From positions 3,893,501 to 3,957,500 of the forward strand of contig NZ_JARBAX010000001.1 in assembly GCF_028807635.1 (NCBI RefSeq): 64,000 nucleotides of DNA, given 5' to 3'. Positions 19,172 through 28,237 of this stretch are shown in pieces. The notes under the pieces were generated by a model. It ran no database searches. It was not told the DNA's origin and worked only from the letters and a program-made list of their open reading frames with translations. Position 1 is the stretch's first letter; the number at the start of each line of letters is the position of its first letter. Made by a program: the position numbers and the translations under genes. This DNA comes from Streptomyces spiramyceticus. GTDB taxonomy: Bacteria > Actinomycetota > Actinomycetes > Streptomycetales > Streptomycetaceae.

Positions 19172-19265
19172 CGGCGTGGAGAGGGCGCCGTCGGAGCCGG
19201 TGTGGGACGAGGTGGGGGTCCCCCCTGCTCCTTAAGAGCTTGGGGGAGGGTGGAGCGGGCGCGGT
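19172..19265 (+). repeat. Duplicated 3' tail of the ABC-F gene interrupted by a REP-like hairpin
   Basis: 19189-19211 repeats 19007-19029 (23 of 23 bases) and 19248-19265 repeats 19034-19051 (18 of 18), the last codons of the ABC-F gene. Between these blocks the first copy has 4 bases and the second has about 36 (19212-19247), containing CCCCCCTGCTC and GAGCTTGGGGG, an imperfect palindrome of REP type. Weaker similarity continues upstream to 19172 (protein level CGVERAPSEPVWDE against DGVVRETSEPVWDE). Confidence 0.75.
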
Positions 19266-19330
19266 AGGCGGGGCGGAGCGGTGTCCCGGATGCGGATGCC
19301 GCTCCGGCAATGGCTTCGTGGCCAGCCGTT
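19266..19330. other. Gene-free spacer before the rplM promoter
   Basis: Together with the duplicated tail and the rplM leader this makes a 517-base stretch (19054-19570) with no gene. These 65 bases contain no recognisable ORF, repeat or hairpin of note. Confidence 0.5.
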
Positions 19331-19359
19331 TTGACCCGTGTGGGGGAGGGCGGTAAGCT
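19331..19359 (+). promoter_or_regulatory. rplM-rpsI promoter
   Basis: TTGACC (19331-19336), 17-base spacer, TAAGCT (19354-19359): a good match to the principal sigma consensus. Transcription would start near 19366, giving a leader of about 205 bases before rplM, unusually long for this window. Confidence 0.75.
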
Positions 19360-19512
19360 TCCAGTTTGTTATGCGTATTGGCTTGGTCGTTCTCACGCGA
19401 GGGGCCCTTACGCCGGTCCACCGGGCCGATGACCAGCGGCTGGCAGACGGGTTGCGTCCCCGAATGCCGCCAAGGCTGTCGTGATCGCCCGTGTGGCCTT
19501 GTCAGGACCCTT

Positions 19513-19536
19513 CCCCTAAGCCCGAGGGGCTTGGGG
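19513..19536 (+). promoter_or_regulatory. Hairpin in the rplM leader
   Basis: CCCC(T)AAGCCC pairs with GGGCTTGGGG (ten pairs, one bulged T, loop GAG) 34 bases upstream of rplM and just before its binding-site region. Position within a long leader suggests an autogenous L13 or S9 control structure, but no known leader family was matched. Confidence 0.45.
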
Positions 19537-19570
19537 ATACCCCAACACTGAAGAAGCGAAGGCTACGACC

Positions 19571-20014
19571 GTGCGTACGTACAGCCCCAAGCCCGGCGAT
19601 GTCACGCGCCAGTGGCACATCATTGACGCGCAGGACATCGTCCTGGGCCGTCTGGCGACGACTGCCGCCACCCTCCTGCGGGGCAAGCACAAGGCGATCT
19701 ACGCCCCGCACATGGACATGGGCGACTTCGTCATCATCGTCAACGCCGAGAAGGTTCACCTCTCCGGCAACAAGAAGACCCAGAAGATGGCTTACCGCCA
19801 CTCCGGTTTCCCGGGTGGTCTGCGTTCCGTTCGTTACGACGAGCTGCTCGCGAAGAACCCCGAGAAGGCCGTCGAAAAGGCCATCAAGGGCATGATCCCC
19901 AAGAACACCCTGGGCCGTCAGGTGCTCTCGAAGCTCAAGGTCTACGCAGGTCCCGAGCACCCGCACGCTGCTCAGCAGCCGGTGCCGTACGAGATCACCC
20001 AGGTCGCGCAGTAG
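19571..20014 (+). CDS. rplM: 50S ribosomal protein L13
   Basis: 147 residues from GTG 19571, starting [20 protein letters not shown]. The conserved [20 protein letters not shown] and [20 protein letters not shown] blocks are complete. L13 is an early 23S rRNA binder. It forms the usual pair with rpsI, 42 bases downstream. Confidence 0.98.
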   Translation: MRTYSPKPGDVTRQWHIIDAQDIVLGRLATTAATLLRGKHKAIYAPHMDMGDFVIIVNAEKVHLSGNKKTQKMAYRHSGFPGGLRSVRYDELLAKNPEKAVEKAIKGMIPKNTLGRQVLSKLKVYAGPEHPHAAQQPVPYEITQVAQ

Positions 20015-20056
20015 TTCCGGCCACCCCCTAAGACGTAAAGAAATCTGAGGAGCATC

Positions 20057-20584
20057 GTGGCCGAGACCACTGTAGAGACGCCCGTCGAGGGTACCGACGC
20101 CGAAGAGACCTTCGACGCGGTGACGACCTTCGAGTCCGAGGTGCCCGTCGAGGGCGAGTACACCTCCGAGTCGCTCGCGGGCCGCTTCGGCGAACCGCAG
20201 CCGGCTGCCGGCCTGGGTCGTCGCAAGAACGCCATCGCCCGCGTCCGGATCGTTCCGGGCACCGGCAAGTGGAAGATCAACGGGCGTACGCTCGAGGACT
20301 ACTTCCCGAACAAGGTTCACCAGCAGGAAGTCAACGAGCCCTTCAAGGTGCTCGAGCTCGACGGCCGCTACGACGTCATCGCGCGTATCGCCGGTGGCGG
20401 CGTTTCCGGCCAGGCCGGTGCGCTGCGCCTGGGCGTTGCCCGTGCGCTGAACGAGGCGGACGTGGACAACAACCGCGCCACGCTGAAGAAGGCCGGCTTC
20501 CTCAGCCGCGACGACCGTGCGGTCGAGCGCAAGAAGGCCGGTCTCAAGAAGGCCCGTAAGGCGCCGCAGTACAGCAAGCGCTAA
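20057..20584 (+). CDS. rpsI: 30S ribosomal protein S9 with acidic N-terminal extension
   Basis: 175 residues from GTG 20057 behind CTGAGGAGCATC. The S9 core starts at about residue 50 ([19 protein letters not shown]) and ends with the invariant [12 protein letters not shown] tail that touches P-site tRNA. The preceding ~48 residues are Glu/Thr-rich, an extension found in Streptomyces S9. A 15-pair terminator follows. Confidence 0.97.
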   Translation: MAETTVETPVEGTDAEETFDAVTTFESEVPVEGEYTSESLAGRFGEPQPAAGLGRRKNAIARVRIVPGTGKWKINGRTLEDYFPNKVHQQEVNEPFKVLELDGRYDVIARIAGGGVSGQAGALRLGVARALNEADVDNNRATLKKAGFLSRDDRAVERKKAGLKKARKAPQYSKR

Positions 20585-20610
20585 TCCGCCTGCTCGGCTG
20601 CTTCACCGTT

Positions 20611-20643
20611 CGCCCCGGCGGCACATTCTGTGCTGCCGGGGCG
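20611..20643 (+). terminator. Terminator after rpsI
   Basis: Fifteen pairs (20611-20625 with 20629-20643, one G-T), three-base loop TTC, followed by TTCGTTT. This is the cleanest factor-independent style terminator in the first 21 kb, separating rplM-rpsI from glmM. Confidence 0.9.
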
Positions 20644-20725
20644 TTCGTTTATCGGCATGCCCGGCGTATAACGGCGTAAGGCCGCTCAAGAGCTTGCATT
20701 TTCGGAGCATTTTCGGAGGACACCA

Positions 20726-22084
20726 GTGGGACGACTCTTCGGCACTGACGGTGTGCGCGGTGTCGCCAACGCGGACCTGACGGCCGAGCTCGCGCTCGGC
20801 CTCTCGGTCGCGGCGGCGCATGTGCTCGCCGAAGCGGGGACCTTTGAGGGGCATCGGCCGACCGCCGTGGTCGGGCGAGACCCGCGTGCGTCGGGAGAGT
20901 TTCTGGAGGCCGCCGTCGTGGCGGGTCTCGCAAGCGCGGGCGTGGACGTGCTGAAGGTGGGCGTGCTGCCCACCCCCGCGGTCGCCTACCTGACCGGCGC
21001 GCTCGGCGCCGACCTCGGCGTGATGCTCTCGGCGAGCCACAACGCGATGCCGGACAACGGTGTCAAGTTCTTCGCACGCGGTGGGCACAAGCTCGCCGAC
21101 GAGCTGGAGATCCGGATCGAGGCGGTGTACGAGCAGCACAGCACCGGTGAGCCGTGGGCGCGGCCGACCGGCGCAGGTGTGGGGCGCGTCAGCGAGTACA
21201 ACGAGGGCTTCGATCAGTACATCGCGCACTTGATCGGTGTGCTGCCCAACCGGCTCGACGGGGTGAAAGTCGTTCTCGACGAGGCGCACGGCGCCGCGTC
21301 CCGCGTCTCGCCCGAGGCCTTCACCCGGGCCGGCGCCGAGATCGTCACCATCGGCGCCGAACCCGACGGGCTGAACATCAACGACGGGTGCGGCTCCACG
21401 CACCTGGAGCTGCTCCGGGCCGCCGTCGTCGAGCACGGCGCCGATCTGGGCATCGCGCATGACGGCGATGCCGACCGGTGCCTTGCTGTCGACGCCGAAG
21501 GGCGTGAGGTCGACGGGGACCAGATCCTCGCCGTCCTCGCACTGGCCATGCGCGAAGCCGGCGGGCTCCGCAAGAACACCGTCGTCGGCACCGTCATGTC
21601 GAACCTCGGCTTCAAGCTGGCGATGGAGCGCGAGGGCATCGAGCTCGTACAGACGGCCGTCGGCGACCGGTACGTACTGGAGTCGATGAAGGCCGAGGGG
21701 TACGCGCTCGGCGGCGAGCAGTCCGGGCACGTGATCGTGCTGGACCACGCCACGACCGGCGACGGGACCCTGACCGGCCTGATGCTGGCCGCGCGGGTGG
21801 CCGCGACCGGACGTACGCTCGCGGACCTCGCGGGGGTCATGACACGGCTGCCGCAGATCCTCATCAACGTGCCCGACGTCGACAAGTCCCGCGTCACCAC
21901 CTCCGCCGAGCTGGCCGTCGCGGTCGCCGACGCCGAGCGTGAACTGGGCGCCACCGGGCGGGTACTGCTCCGGCCCTCCGGCACCGAGCCGCTCGTTCGG
22001 GTGATGGTCGAGGCCGCGGACATCGACCAGGCGAAGGCCGTTGCCGGACGGCTGGCCGACGCCGTGAAGTCCGCTCTCGGGTAG
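20726..22084 (+). CDS. glmM: Phosphoglucosamine mutase
   Basis: 452 residues from GTG 20726 behind CGGAGGACACC. It converts glucosamine-6-phosphate to glucosamine-1-phosphate for UDP-GlcNAc synthesis. The phosphoserine is S104 in [12 protein letters not shown]; the metal loop is AHDGDADRC; the sugar loop is GGEQSGH; the phosphate loop is [12 protein letters not shown]. glmS, the enzyme making its substrate, lies 2 kb downstream. Confidence 0.97.
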   Translation: MGRLFGTDGVRGVANADLTAELALGLSVAAAHVLAEAGTFEGHRPTAVVGRDPRASGEFLEAAVVAGLASAGVDVLKVGVLPTPAVAYLTGALGADLGVMLSASHNAMPDNGVKFFARGGHKLADELEIRIEAVYEQHSTGEPWARPTGAGVGRVSEYNEGFDQYIAHLIGVLPNRLDGVKVVLDEAHGAASRVSPEAFTRAGAEIVTIGAEPDGLNINDGCGSTHLELLRAAVVEHGADLGIAHDGDADRCLAVDAEGREVDGDQILAVLALAMREAGGLRKNTVVGTVMSNLGFKLAMEREGIELVQTAVGDRYVLESMKAEGYALGGEQSGHVIVLDHATTGDGTLTGLMLAARVAATGRTLADLAGVMTRLPQILINVPDVDKSRVTTSAELAVAVADAERELGATGRVLLRPSGTEPLVRVMVEAADIDQAKAVAGRLADAVKSALG

Positions 22085-22090
22085 TACGCG

Positions 22091-23044
22091 TTACGGGTTC
22101 GTGCGCGAGGTGCGCTCGCGCTGCCTGGCCCAGAGATACTTCTGGACCAGCAGCGTGAGCGTGCCGGCGATGACGATGCCCAGCAGGTTCAGCAGGAGCT
22201 GCTTCGACGAGCCCCAGGTCTGGCCCACCTCGCCGTAGCTGAGCGCCACCGCCGCATTCGCCGCGGCCGGGACCGTCGTCACCGAGATGGCCACGCCCAC
22301 CATGGCGCCGGACTTGGCCGACGTCAGCGACAGCATTCCTGCCGAGCCCGCCAGTACGGCCACGACGAACGAGAACCAGTCCGGGGCGTAGATGAAACCC
22401 GTGTTGGGGCGGGCAGCGTCCAGTTTTTCCTGCGTGAACAGGCCCGTTGCGTCCATGAAGAAGCTGAACGCGACCGCCACCGCCATCGCCGCCGCGAAGC
22501 CCGCGATCAGCGCGAGGAACGACCGCCAGGCCAACCGCGGAGCGCGCTGGACCACCGCCGTGCAGAAGCCGGCCAGCGGGCCGAACTCCGGGCCCACCGC
22601 CATCGCGCCCACAATCAGGATCGCGTTGTCGAGCACCACACCGCAGGCCGCGATCATCGTCGCCAGCGACAGGAACGCCAGGTAGGTGACCGAGAGCGTC
22701 GACTCCTCGTGCGTCGCCTCCTCCAGCTGCTCCCACAGCACCGCGTCCGCGGCCTCGCCCGGCGCTTCCGCCTCGGCCTTGTCGGCCCGCTGGGACAGCG
22801 ACAGGTCGATGTTCTCCACCGAGATGGAGCCGCATTCGTCGATGCCGAGGTCGCGCAGGCTGTTGATGAGCGTGTCGCCCGCCTCGCGCGCCACGTCGCA
22901 CATGACGAGATCGCCCGCCGGATTGCGAGCCGCGCCGGGGACGATGGCGAGGTGCGTCGTGCCGACCGTCTTCTCCACCGTGCTGACGACCTCGTCGGTG
23001 CGGTCGGCAGGGACGATCAGTCGCAGGTGAAGCACGGGTCGCAC
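22091..23044 (-). CDS. DUF389 family membrane protein
   Basis: 317 residues. An N-terminal ferredoxin-like cytosolic domain of about 110 residues (MRPVLHLRLIVPADRTDEV) precedes about six membrane helices with VGAMAVGPEFGPLAGFC and SVTTVPAAANAAVALS, the DUF389 signature region. The function of the family is unknown. It lies 3 bases downstream of coaA and is probably co-transcribed; it converges on glmM with a 6-base gap. Confidence 0.88.
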   Translation of the reverse strand: MRPVLHLRLIVPADRTDEVVSTVEKTVGTTHLAIVPGAARNPAGDLVMCDVAREAGDTLINSLRDLGIDECGSISVENIDLSLSQRADKAEAEAPGEAADAVLWEQLEEATHEESTLSVTYLAFLSLATMIAACGVVLDNAILIVGAMAVGPEFGPLAGFCTAVVQRAPRLAWRSFLALIAGFAAAMAVAVAFSFFMDATGLFTQEKLDAARPNTGFIYAPDWFSFVVAVLAGSAGMLSLTSAKSGAMVGVAISVTTVPAAANAAVALSYGEVGQTWGSSKQLLLNLLGIVIAGTLTLLVQKYLWARQRERTSRTNP

Positions 23045-23047
23045 CCC

Positions 23048-24037
23048 TCAGAGTTTGCGGAGGGACAGACGCTGGACCTTGTGGTCGGGGCCCTTGCGCA
23101 GCACCAGCGTGGCACGCCCGCGTGTCGGGGCCACGTTCTCCAGCAGATTGGGCTTGTTGATGGTGCGCCACATCGTACGGGCGTAGTCGAGGGCCTCTTC
23201 CTCCGAGACCTGGGTGTACTTTCTGAAGTACGACGAGGGGTCCTGGAACGCCGTGTCGCGCAGCTTGCGGAAGCGGTTGAGGTACCAGGTCTCGATGTCC
23301 TCGGCGCGCGCATCGACGTACACACTGAAGTCGAAGTAGTCGGCGAGGCCCACGCGCGTACGGCCGTCCTTGCCGGGGAGCGCGGGCTGCAGGACGTTCA
23401 GGCCCTCGACGATCAGGATGTCGGGGCGGCGGACCGTGAGGCGCTCGCCGGGCACGATGTCGTAGATCAGGTGGGAGTAGACGGGGGCGGTGACCTCGTC
23501 CTTGCCCGCCTTGATGTCGGCGACGAAACGGGTCAGGGCCCGACGGTCGTACGACTCCGGGAAGCCCTTGCGCGACAGCAGGCCGCGCCGCTTGAGCTCC
23601 TCCATGGGGTAGAGGAACCCGTCGGTGGTGACGAGCTCGACGCGGGGGTGCTCGGGCCAGCGGGCCAGCATCGCCCGCAGAAGGCGGGCGACGGTCGACT
23701 TTCCTACGGCGACGCTGCCCGCCACCCCTATCACGAAGGGGGTGCCGCGCTGTGAGCCGTGGCCGTTGCCCGCGTCGCCGAGGAAGGTGTTGAGGGCGCC
23801 GCGCAGGCCCGAGGTCGCCTGCACGTAGAGATTGAGCAGGCGGGAGAGAGGGAGGTAGACGTCCCGTACCTCGTCCAGGTCGATCACGTCGCCGAGGCCC
23901 CGGAGCCGGTCGAGCTCCTCCGCCGTGAGCGGCAGCGGGGTCTTCTCGCGCAGCGCGCTCCACTCCGCCCGGGTGAGATCCAGGTAGGGCGAAGCGTCTG
24001 TCCGGCGCTGGGTGCTTCGTGGCGGCGAAGTGATCAC
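23048..24037 (-). CDS. coaA: Pantothenate kinase, type I
   Basis: 329 residues from GTG (minus strand). It carries out the first, rate-limiting step of CoA synthesis. The P-loop [12 protein letters not shown] is at 104-115, followed by [10 protein letters not shown] and the [17 protein letters not shown] block. N-terminal helix with [10 protein letters not shown] is normal for the prokaryotic type. GACAAT ends 6 bases before the start, indicating a leaderless transcript diverging from glmS. Confidence 0.96.
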   Translation of the reverse strand: MITSPPRSTQRRTDASPYLDLTRAEWSALREKTPLPLTAEELDRLRGLGDVIDLDEVRDVYLPLSRLLNLYVQATSGLRGALNTFLGDAGNGHGSQRGTPFVIGVAGSVAVGKSTVARLLRAMLARWPEHPRVELVTTDGFLYPMEELKRRGLLSRKGFPESYDRRALTRFVADIKAGKDEVTAPVYSHLIYDIVPGERLTVRRPDILIVEGLNVLQPALPGKDGRTRVGLADYFDFSVYVDARAEDIETWYLNRFRKLRDTAFQDPSSYFRKYTQVSEEEALDYARTMWRTINKPNLLENVAPTRGRATLVLRKGPDHKVQRLSLRKL

Positions 24038-24043
24038 AGGGCC

Positions 24044-24109
24044 ATTGTCGGTGGTATGGGCCGGTCGTGGGTGGTGTGCTCGGTCACGTGGGGGCCCCGG
24101 CCGTAGGCT
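24044..24109. promoter_or_regulatory. Divergent leaderless promoters of coaA and glmS
   Basis: On the minus strand GACAAT (24049-24044) ends 6 bases before the coaA GTG. On the plus strand TAGGCT (24104-24109) ends 6 bases before the glmS ATG. Both spacings put the transcription start at the start codon. The -35 regions are weak. The whole divergent region is 78 bases. Confidence 0.6.
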
Positions 24110-24115
24110 GCCGAC

Positions 24116-25963
24116 ATGTGCGGAATCGTGGGTTACGTCGGCGGGCAGCCGGCGCTTGATGTTGTCTTCGCGGGGCTGAAGCGGCTCGAATACCGGGGTT
24201 ACGACTCGTCAGGTGTTGCCGTGCTCGCGGACGGTGGGCTGGCCGCGGCGAAGAAGGCCGGGAAGCTCGTCAATCTGGAGAAGGAGCTGGTGGGGCGGCC
24301 GCTGCCGGACGGGTCCACGGGCATCGGGCACACCAGGTGGGCCACGCACGGGGCGCCCACCGATGCCAATGCGCATCCGCATCTGGACAACGCGGGGCGG
24401 GTGGCGGTCGTACACAACGGGATCATCGAGAACTTCGCGGAACTGCGGGCCGAGCTCGCCGAGCGTGGGCACGACCTGGCGTCCGAGACCGACACCGAGG
24501 TCGTGGCCCACCTGCTCGCCGAGTCGTTCTCGTCGTGTGTGGACCTGGCGGAGGCGATGCGGCAGGTGTGCCGGCGGCTCGAAGGGGCGTTCACGCTGGT
24601 CGCCGTACACGCGGACGAGCCGGATGTGGTGGTGGGGGCGCGACGGAACTCGCCGCTCGTGGTGGGCGTGGGAGACGGCGAGGCCTTCCTCGCCTCCGAT
24701 GTCGCCGCGTTCATCGCCCATACGCGGTCCGCGATCGAGCTGGGGCAGGACCAGGTCGTGGAGCTGCGGCGGGAGTCCGTGACCGTCACCGGCTTCGACG
24801 GTGCTCCTGCGGCGGTACGGGAGTACCACGTGGACTGGGACGCGTCCGCTGCCGAGAAGGGCGGCTACGACTACTTCATGCTGAAGGAGATCGCCGAGCA
24901 GCCGAAGGCGGTCGCCGACACGCTGCTGGGGCGGATCGACTCGGGCGGGTCGCTGACCCTGGACGAAGTGCGGATTCCGGCCTCCGTGCTGCGGGAAGTC
25001 GACAAGATCGTGGTGGTGGCCTGCGGGACCGCGTTCCATGCCGGGATGATCGCGAAGTACGCCATCGAGCACTGGACGCGGATTCCCTGCGAGACGGAAC
25101 TCGCGAGTGAATTCCGCTACCGGGATCCGATTCTCGACGCGCAGACCCTCGTGATCGCGATTTCGCAGTCCGGCGAGACCATGGACACCCTGATGGCTGT
25201 GCGGCACGCGCGGGAGCAGGGCGCGAAGGTTCTTGCCGTGTGCAATACGAATGGGTCGACCATTCCCCGGGAATCGGATGCGGTGCTTTATACGCATGCC
25301 GGTCCGGAAGTCGCTGTCGCCTCTACGAAGGCGTTCTTGACGCAGTTGGTCGCCTGCTATCTGGTCGCTCTCTATCTGGGACAGGTACGGGGGACCAAGT
25401 GGGGGGACGAGGTCCGGGACGTCGTACAGGAGCTCTCCAAGATTTCTGGGGCGGTGGATCGCGTCCTGGAGACCATGGAGCCGGTGCGGGCGCTGGCGCG
25501 GTCGCTGGCGGACAAGGACACCGTGCTGTTCCTCGGGCGGCATGTGGGGTACCCGGTGGCGCTGGAGGGGGCGTTGAAGCTGAAGGAGCTCGCGTACATG
25601 CACGCGGAGGGCTTCGCGGCGGGTGAGCTCAAGCACGGGCCGATCGCGCTGATCGAGCAAGACCTGCCGGTGGTCGTCGTGGTGCCTTCACCCCGGGGAC
25701 GGTCCGTTCTGCACGGCAAGATCGTGTCCAACATCCAGGAGATCCGGGCCCGGGGCGCCCGGACGATCGTGATCGCGGAGGAAGGCGACGAGGCGGTGGC
25801 TCCGTACGCGGATCACCTGATCCGGATTCCCGCCACGCCCACGCTGCTTCAGCCGCTGGTCGCGACCGTGCCGTTGCAGGTCTTCGCGTGCGAGCTGGCC
25901 ACGGCGCGCGGCAACGAGGTCGACCAGCCGCGGAATCTCGCGAAGTCTGTGACCGTCGAATGA
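24116..25963 (+). CDS. glmS: Glucosamine--fructose-6-phosphate aminotransferase
   Basis: 615 residues. The nucleophile is C2 (MCGIVGYVG) of the class II glutaminase domain (1-220); two SIS sugar-isomerase domains follow (about 285-425 and 455-600) with [10 protein letters not shown] and [16 protein letters not shown] motifs ([12 protein letters not shown]). It makes glucosamine-6-phosphate. No glmS ribozyme is possible because the promoter abuts the start codon. Its stop overlaps acpS (ATGA). Confidence 0.97.
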   Translation: MCGIVGYVGGQPALDVVFAGLKRLEYRGYDSSGVAVLADGGLAAAKKAGKLVNLEKELVGRPLPDGSTGIGHTRWATHGAPTDANAHPHLDNAGRVAVVHNGIIENFAELRAELAERGHDLASETDTEVVAHLLAESFSSCVDLAEAMRQVCRRLEGAFTLVAVHADEPDVVVGARRNSPLVVGVGDGEAFLASDVAAFIAHTRSAIELGQDQVVELRRESVTVTGFDGAPAAVREYHVDWDASAAEKGGYDYFMLKEIAEQPKAVADTLLGRIDSGGSLTLDEVRIPASVLREVDKIVVVACGTAFHAGMIAKYAIEHWTRIPCETELASEFRYRDPILDAQTLVIAISQSGETMDTLMAVRHAREQGAKVLAVCNTNGSTIPRESDAVLYTHAGPEVAVASTKAFLTQLVACYLVALYLGQVRGTKWGDEVRDVVQELSKISGAVDRVLETMEPVRALARSLADKDTVLFLGRHVGYPVALEGALKLKELAYMHAEGFAAGELKHGPIALIEQDLPVVVVVPSPRGRSVLHGKIVSNIQEIRARGARTIVIAEEGDEAVAPYADHLIRIPATPTLLQPLVATVPLQVFACELATARGNEVDQPRNLAKSVTVE

Positions 25964-26328
25964 TCATTGGGGTGGGGATCGACGTCGCGGAGATCGAGCG
26001 GTTCAAGGTTTCGCTGGAGCGTACGCCGCAGATGGCTGAGCGGCTCTTCCTGCAGAGCGAGTTGTACCTGCCGAGCGGGGAGCGGCGCGGCGTCGCCTCG
26101 CTCGCAGTCCGGTTCGCGGCGAAGGAAGCGCTGGCGAAGGCGCTGGGTGCGCCGGCCGGGCTGCACTGGACGGACGCGGAGGTGTACGTCGAGGACAGCG
26201 GGCAGCCGCGGCTGCGGGTGAGCCGGACGGTACTGGCACGGGCCGAGGCGCTCGGAGTGCGGTCGTGGCATGTCTCGCTCAGTCATGACGCGGGGATCGC
26301 TTCTGCTGTGGTCATTGCTGAAGGGTGA
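25960..26328 (+). CDS. acpS: Holo-[acyl-carrier-protein] synthase
   Basis: 122 residues from ATG 25960, overlapping the glmS stop by 4 bases. The magnesium-binding D8 ([14 protein letters not shown]) and the [12 protein letters not shown] motif with its Glu define the AcpS-type phosphopantetheinyl transferase. It moves the CoA arm onto ACP; coaA upstream supplies CoA. Coupled to glmS and followed 7 bases later by nnrD/E. Confidence 0.95.
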   Translation: MIIGVGIDVAEIERFKVSLERTPQMAERLFLQSELYLPSGERRGVASLAVRFAAKEALAKALGAPAGLHWTDAEVYVEDSGQPRLRVSRTVLARAEALGVRSWHVSLSHDAGIASAVVIAEG

Positions 26329-26335
26329 GTTTCTG

Positions 26336-27886
26336 ATGCGTAGTGCTTACGGCGTGGACACCGTGCGGAACGCCGAGCGGGAGCTCATGGCGCGGCTTCC
26401 CGAAGGTGCGCTCATGCAGCGGGCCGCGGCCGGGCTTGCCTCTGTGTGCGCGGGACTGCTGAGGCGGGTGTACGGCTCCCGGATCGTCCTGCTGGTGGGG
26501 AGCGGGGACAACGGGGGCGACGCGCTGTACGCCGGTGCGCGGCTCGCGCGGCGCGGTGCGGGGGTTTCGGCAGTGCTGCTCAACCCCGACCGGGTGCACG
26601 CGGGCGGGCTCGCGGCCCTTCGGGCTGCCGGGGGGCGGGTGCCGGGGGATCCGTACGCCGCCGTCGCGGGCGCCGATCTGGTCGTCGACGGCATTACCGG
26701 GATCGGCGGGCGCGGCGGGCTGCGGGGGGAAGCGGTGCGGGTGGCTCGGGCCGTGGGGGCTGCGCGGGACTCCGGGGCGGTTGTTGTTGCTGTGGATCTG
26801 CCCAGTGGGGTCGAGGCGGACAGCGGGGAGGTGCGGGGGGAGTGCGTGCGTGCCGATGTGACGGTCACCTTCGGGACGTACAAGCCGGGGCTGCTGGTCG
26901 ACCCTGCGCGGGAGTACGCGGGTGTGGTGCGGCTCGTCGACCTTGGGCTCGACCTGCCGCTGGAGGCTGACCTGGAGGCGTTGCAGCACGAGGACGTGGC
27001 TGCGCTGCTGCCGGCGCCGGTTGCGGAGAGCGACAAGTACCGGCGCGGCGTCGTCGGGGTCGTGGCCGGGTCGATGCGGTATCCCGGGGCGGCGGTCCTC
27101 GCGGTGGCGGGGGCGCTGCGGGGTGGGGCGGGCGCCGTGCGGTACGTCGGGCCGGGGGCGACTGCGGATGCGGTCATCGCGCGCTTCCCCGAGGCGTTGG
27201 TGCACGCCTGGCCGCCTTCCAAGGCCGGGCGCGTTCAGGCGTGGGTCGTGGGGCCCGGGCTGGGGGACGGTGCGGAGGAGGCGCTGGGGGATGTGCTGGC
27301 GTCGGACGTTCCGGTGCTGGTGGACGCGGACGCGCTGCGGCCGCTGGACCCGGCGCTGGTGCGGGCGCGCACTGCGCCGACGCTGCTGACGCCGCATGCG
27401 GGGGAGGCTGCGGCGCTGCTGGGAGTGGGGCGCGAGGAGGTGGAGGCGGGGCGGCTGGTGGCGGTGCGGGAGCTGGCGGCGCTGTACGGGGCGGCTGTGC
27501 TGCTGAAGGGGTCTACGACACTGGTGGCGCCGGCGTCGGCGGGGCGTCCGGTGCGGGTGAATCCGACGGGAACGCCTTGGCTGGCGACGGCGGGGAGTGG
27601 CGACGTGCTGTCGGGGCTGGCGGGGGCGTTGCTGGCGGCGGGGCTGGGGTCGGTGGACGCGGGGTCGGTGGCGGCGTATCTGCATGGGCTGGCGGGGCGG
27701 GGGGCTTCGGGGGGCGGGCCGATCGGGGCGCAGGATGTGGCGGAGGGGGTGCGGGAGGCTTGGCGGGGGGTTACGGGGGGCTCGCCGGGTGGGCTTGCGC
27801 CGGGTGGGTCTGTGCGGGGTTGGCTTGCGCCGGGTGGGTCCGTGCGGGGTCGGGCCGCTCCGGGGGCGCCATTCGGGACTGCATGA
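26336..27886 (+). CDS. Bifunctional NAD(P)HX epimerase / ADP-dependent NAD(P)HX dehydratase
   Basis: 516 residues from ATG 26336. The N-terminal YjeF epimerase domain (about 1-215) has VLLVGSGDNGGDALYAG and VDGITGIGGRGG; the C-terminal ribokinase-like dehydratase (about 225-480) has LTPHAGEAAALLG, LLKGSTTLVA and ATAGSGDVLSGLAGALLA. The pair repairs hydrated NAD(P)H. The last ~35 residues are outside the fold: a ten-residue tandem (LAPGGSVRG twice) from a 30-base DNA repeat at 27792-27851, then GAPFGTA encoded by the left inverted unit described below, which supplies the stop codon. GC content here is extreme. Confidence 0.92.
   Translation: MRSAYGVDTVRNAERELMARLPEGALMQRAAAGLASVCAGLLRRVYGSRIVLLVGSGDNGGDALYAGARLARRGAGVSAVLLNPDRVHAGGLAALRAAGGRVPGDPYAAVAGADLVVDGITGIGGRGGLRGEAVRVARAVGAARDSGAVVVAVDLPSGVEADSGEVRGECVRADVTVTFGTYKPGLLVDPAREYAGVVRLVDLGLDLPLEADLEALQHEDVAALLPAPVAESDKYRRGVVGVVAGSMRYPGAAVLAVAGALRGGAGAVRYVGPGATADAVIARFPEALVHAWPPSKAGRVQAWVVGPGLGDGAEEALGDVLASDVPVLVDADALRPLDPALVRARTAPTLLTPHAGEAAALLGVGREEVEAGRLVAVRELAALYGAAVLLKGSTTLVAPASAGRPVRVNPTGTPWLATAGSGDVLSGLAGALLAAGLGSVDAGSVAAYLHGLAGRGASGGGPIGAQDVAEGVREAWRGVTGGSPGGLAPGGSVRGWLAPGGSVRGRAAPGAPFGTA
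27792..27851 (+). repeat. 30-base tandem repeat in the 3' end of the NAD(P)HX repair gene
   Basis: Two adjacent 30-base copies (27792-27821 and 27822-27851) starting GGCTTGCGCCGGGTGGGTC, differing at 2 positions. In frame they encode LAPGGSVRG twice. The repeat lies beyond the catalytic domain. Confidence 0.85.
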
Positions 27887-27958
27887 TTTAGCTGCGGTGC
27901 GGGGCTGCGTTTGCGAGGCCAGTAATTCGCGCACAAATCACGCTTTACGTCCCGAACA
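27870..27958. repeat. Palindromic 89-base unit, left copy
   Basis: Inverted partner of 28238-28326. Outer block 27870-27896 (27 bases) is perfectly complementary to 28300-28326; inner block 27928-27958 (31 bases) matches the complement of 28238-28268 with one mismatch; the 31 bases between them are not conserved although their length is identical. Each unit is itself terminally inverted: one end carries TTCGGGAC, the other GTCCCGAA, with TGATTT/AAATCA further in. The unit contains the stop codon of the upstream gene. Confidence 0.85.
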
Positions 27959-27994
27959 GCGCCCCCTGCGCGTCCCGCCCCCTCGCGCCGGTGG
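27947..27994 (+). repeat. 48-base direct repeat, copy 1
   Basis: Identical to 28067-28114, exactly 120 bases away; it starts ACGTCCCGAACAGCGCCCCC and ends GCGCCGGTGG. Its first 12 bases are also the inner end of the left palindromic unit. Confidence 0.9.
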
Positions 27995-28026
27995 GTGGTG
28001 CCGACGCCGCTTGCCTGGCGGGGTTT

Positions 28027-28067
28027 CGGCCGGGGGTCCGGGGGTTGTCCCCCGGGCAGGCACAGCA
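28027..28067 (+). repeat. Palindromic intergenic repeat, copy 2
   Basis: Matches 17336-17376 at 37 of 41 positions; centre CCGGGGG-TTGT-CCCCCGG can form a seven-pair hairpin. It abuts the second 48-base direct repeat. Confidence 0.7.
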
Positions 28068-28114
28068 CGTCCCGAACAGCGCCCCCTGCGCGTCCCGCCC
28101 CCTCGCGCCGGTGG
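28067..28114 (+). repeat. 48-base direct repeat, copy 2
   Basis: Perfect copy of 27947-27994. This copy carries only the terminal 12 bases of the palindromic unit, so it looks like a truncated duplicate of the left unit plus its flank. Confidence 0.9.
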
Positions 28115-28160
28115 TCCATCCGGCCCCGCTCGCCCGGGGGTGCCACCCCTGTTCAGCCTT

Positions 28161-28186
28161 GCCGTCGACCGGCGCCGTCGACCGGC
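28161..28186 (+). repeat. 13-base tandem repeat
   Basis: GCCGTCGACCGGC occurs twice head to tail (28161-28173, 28174-28186) and is followed by GCCGGTCGG, making a locally self-complementary segment. Confidence 0.8.
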
Positions 28187-28237
28187 GCCGGTCGGTGTTG
28201 GCGACGTACGGGAGGGGGACGGGGCCGTAGGGAGTGG

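Larger units (their letters stand above)
27959..28237. other. Gene-free core between the inverted units
   Basis: 279 bases with no plausible gene on either strand. It holds the second 48-base direct repeat, the second copy of the 41-base palindromic repeat and a 13-base tandem (28161-28186). The reading frames that cross it are interrupted or consist only of Gly/Pro/Arg low-complexity translation. Confidence 0.6.

Noticed and set aside
24050..24115. glmS ribozyme or riboswitch upstream of glmS
   Set aside because: Only 78 bases separate coaA and glmS, and the -10 ends 6 bases before the start codon, leaving no leader.
27241..27891. 216-codon Gly/Ala-rich frame overlapping the dehydratase domain
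   Set aside because: Extreme low complexity, wrong codon periodicity, and fully overlapped by a well-conserved enzyme frame.
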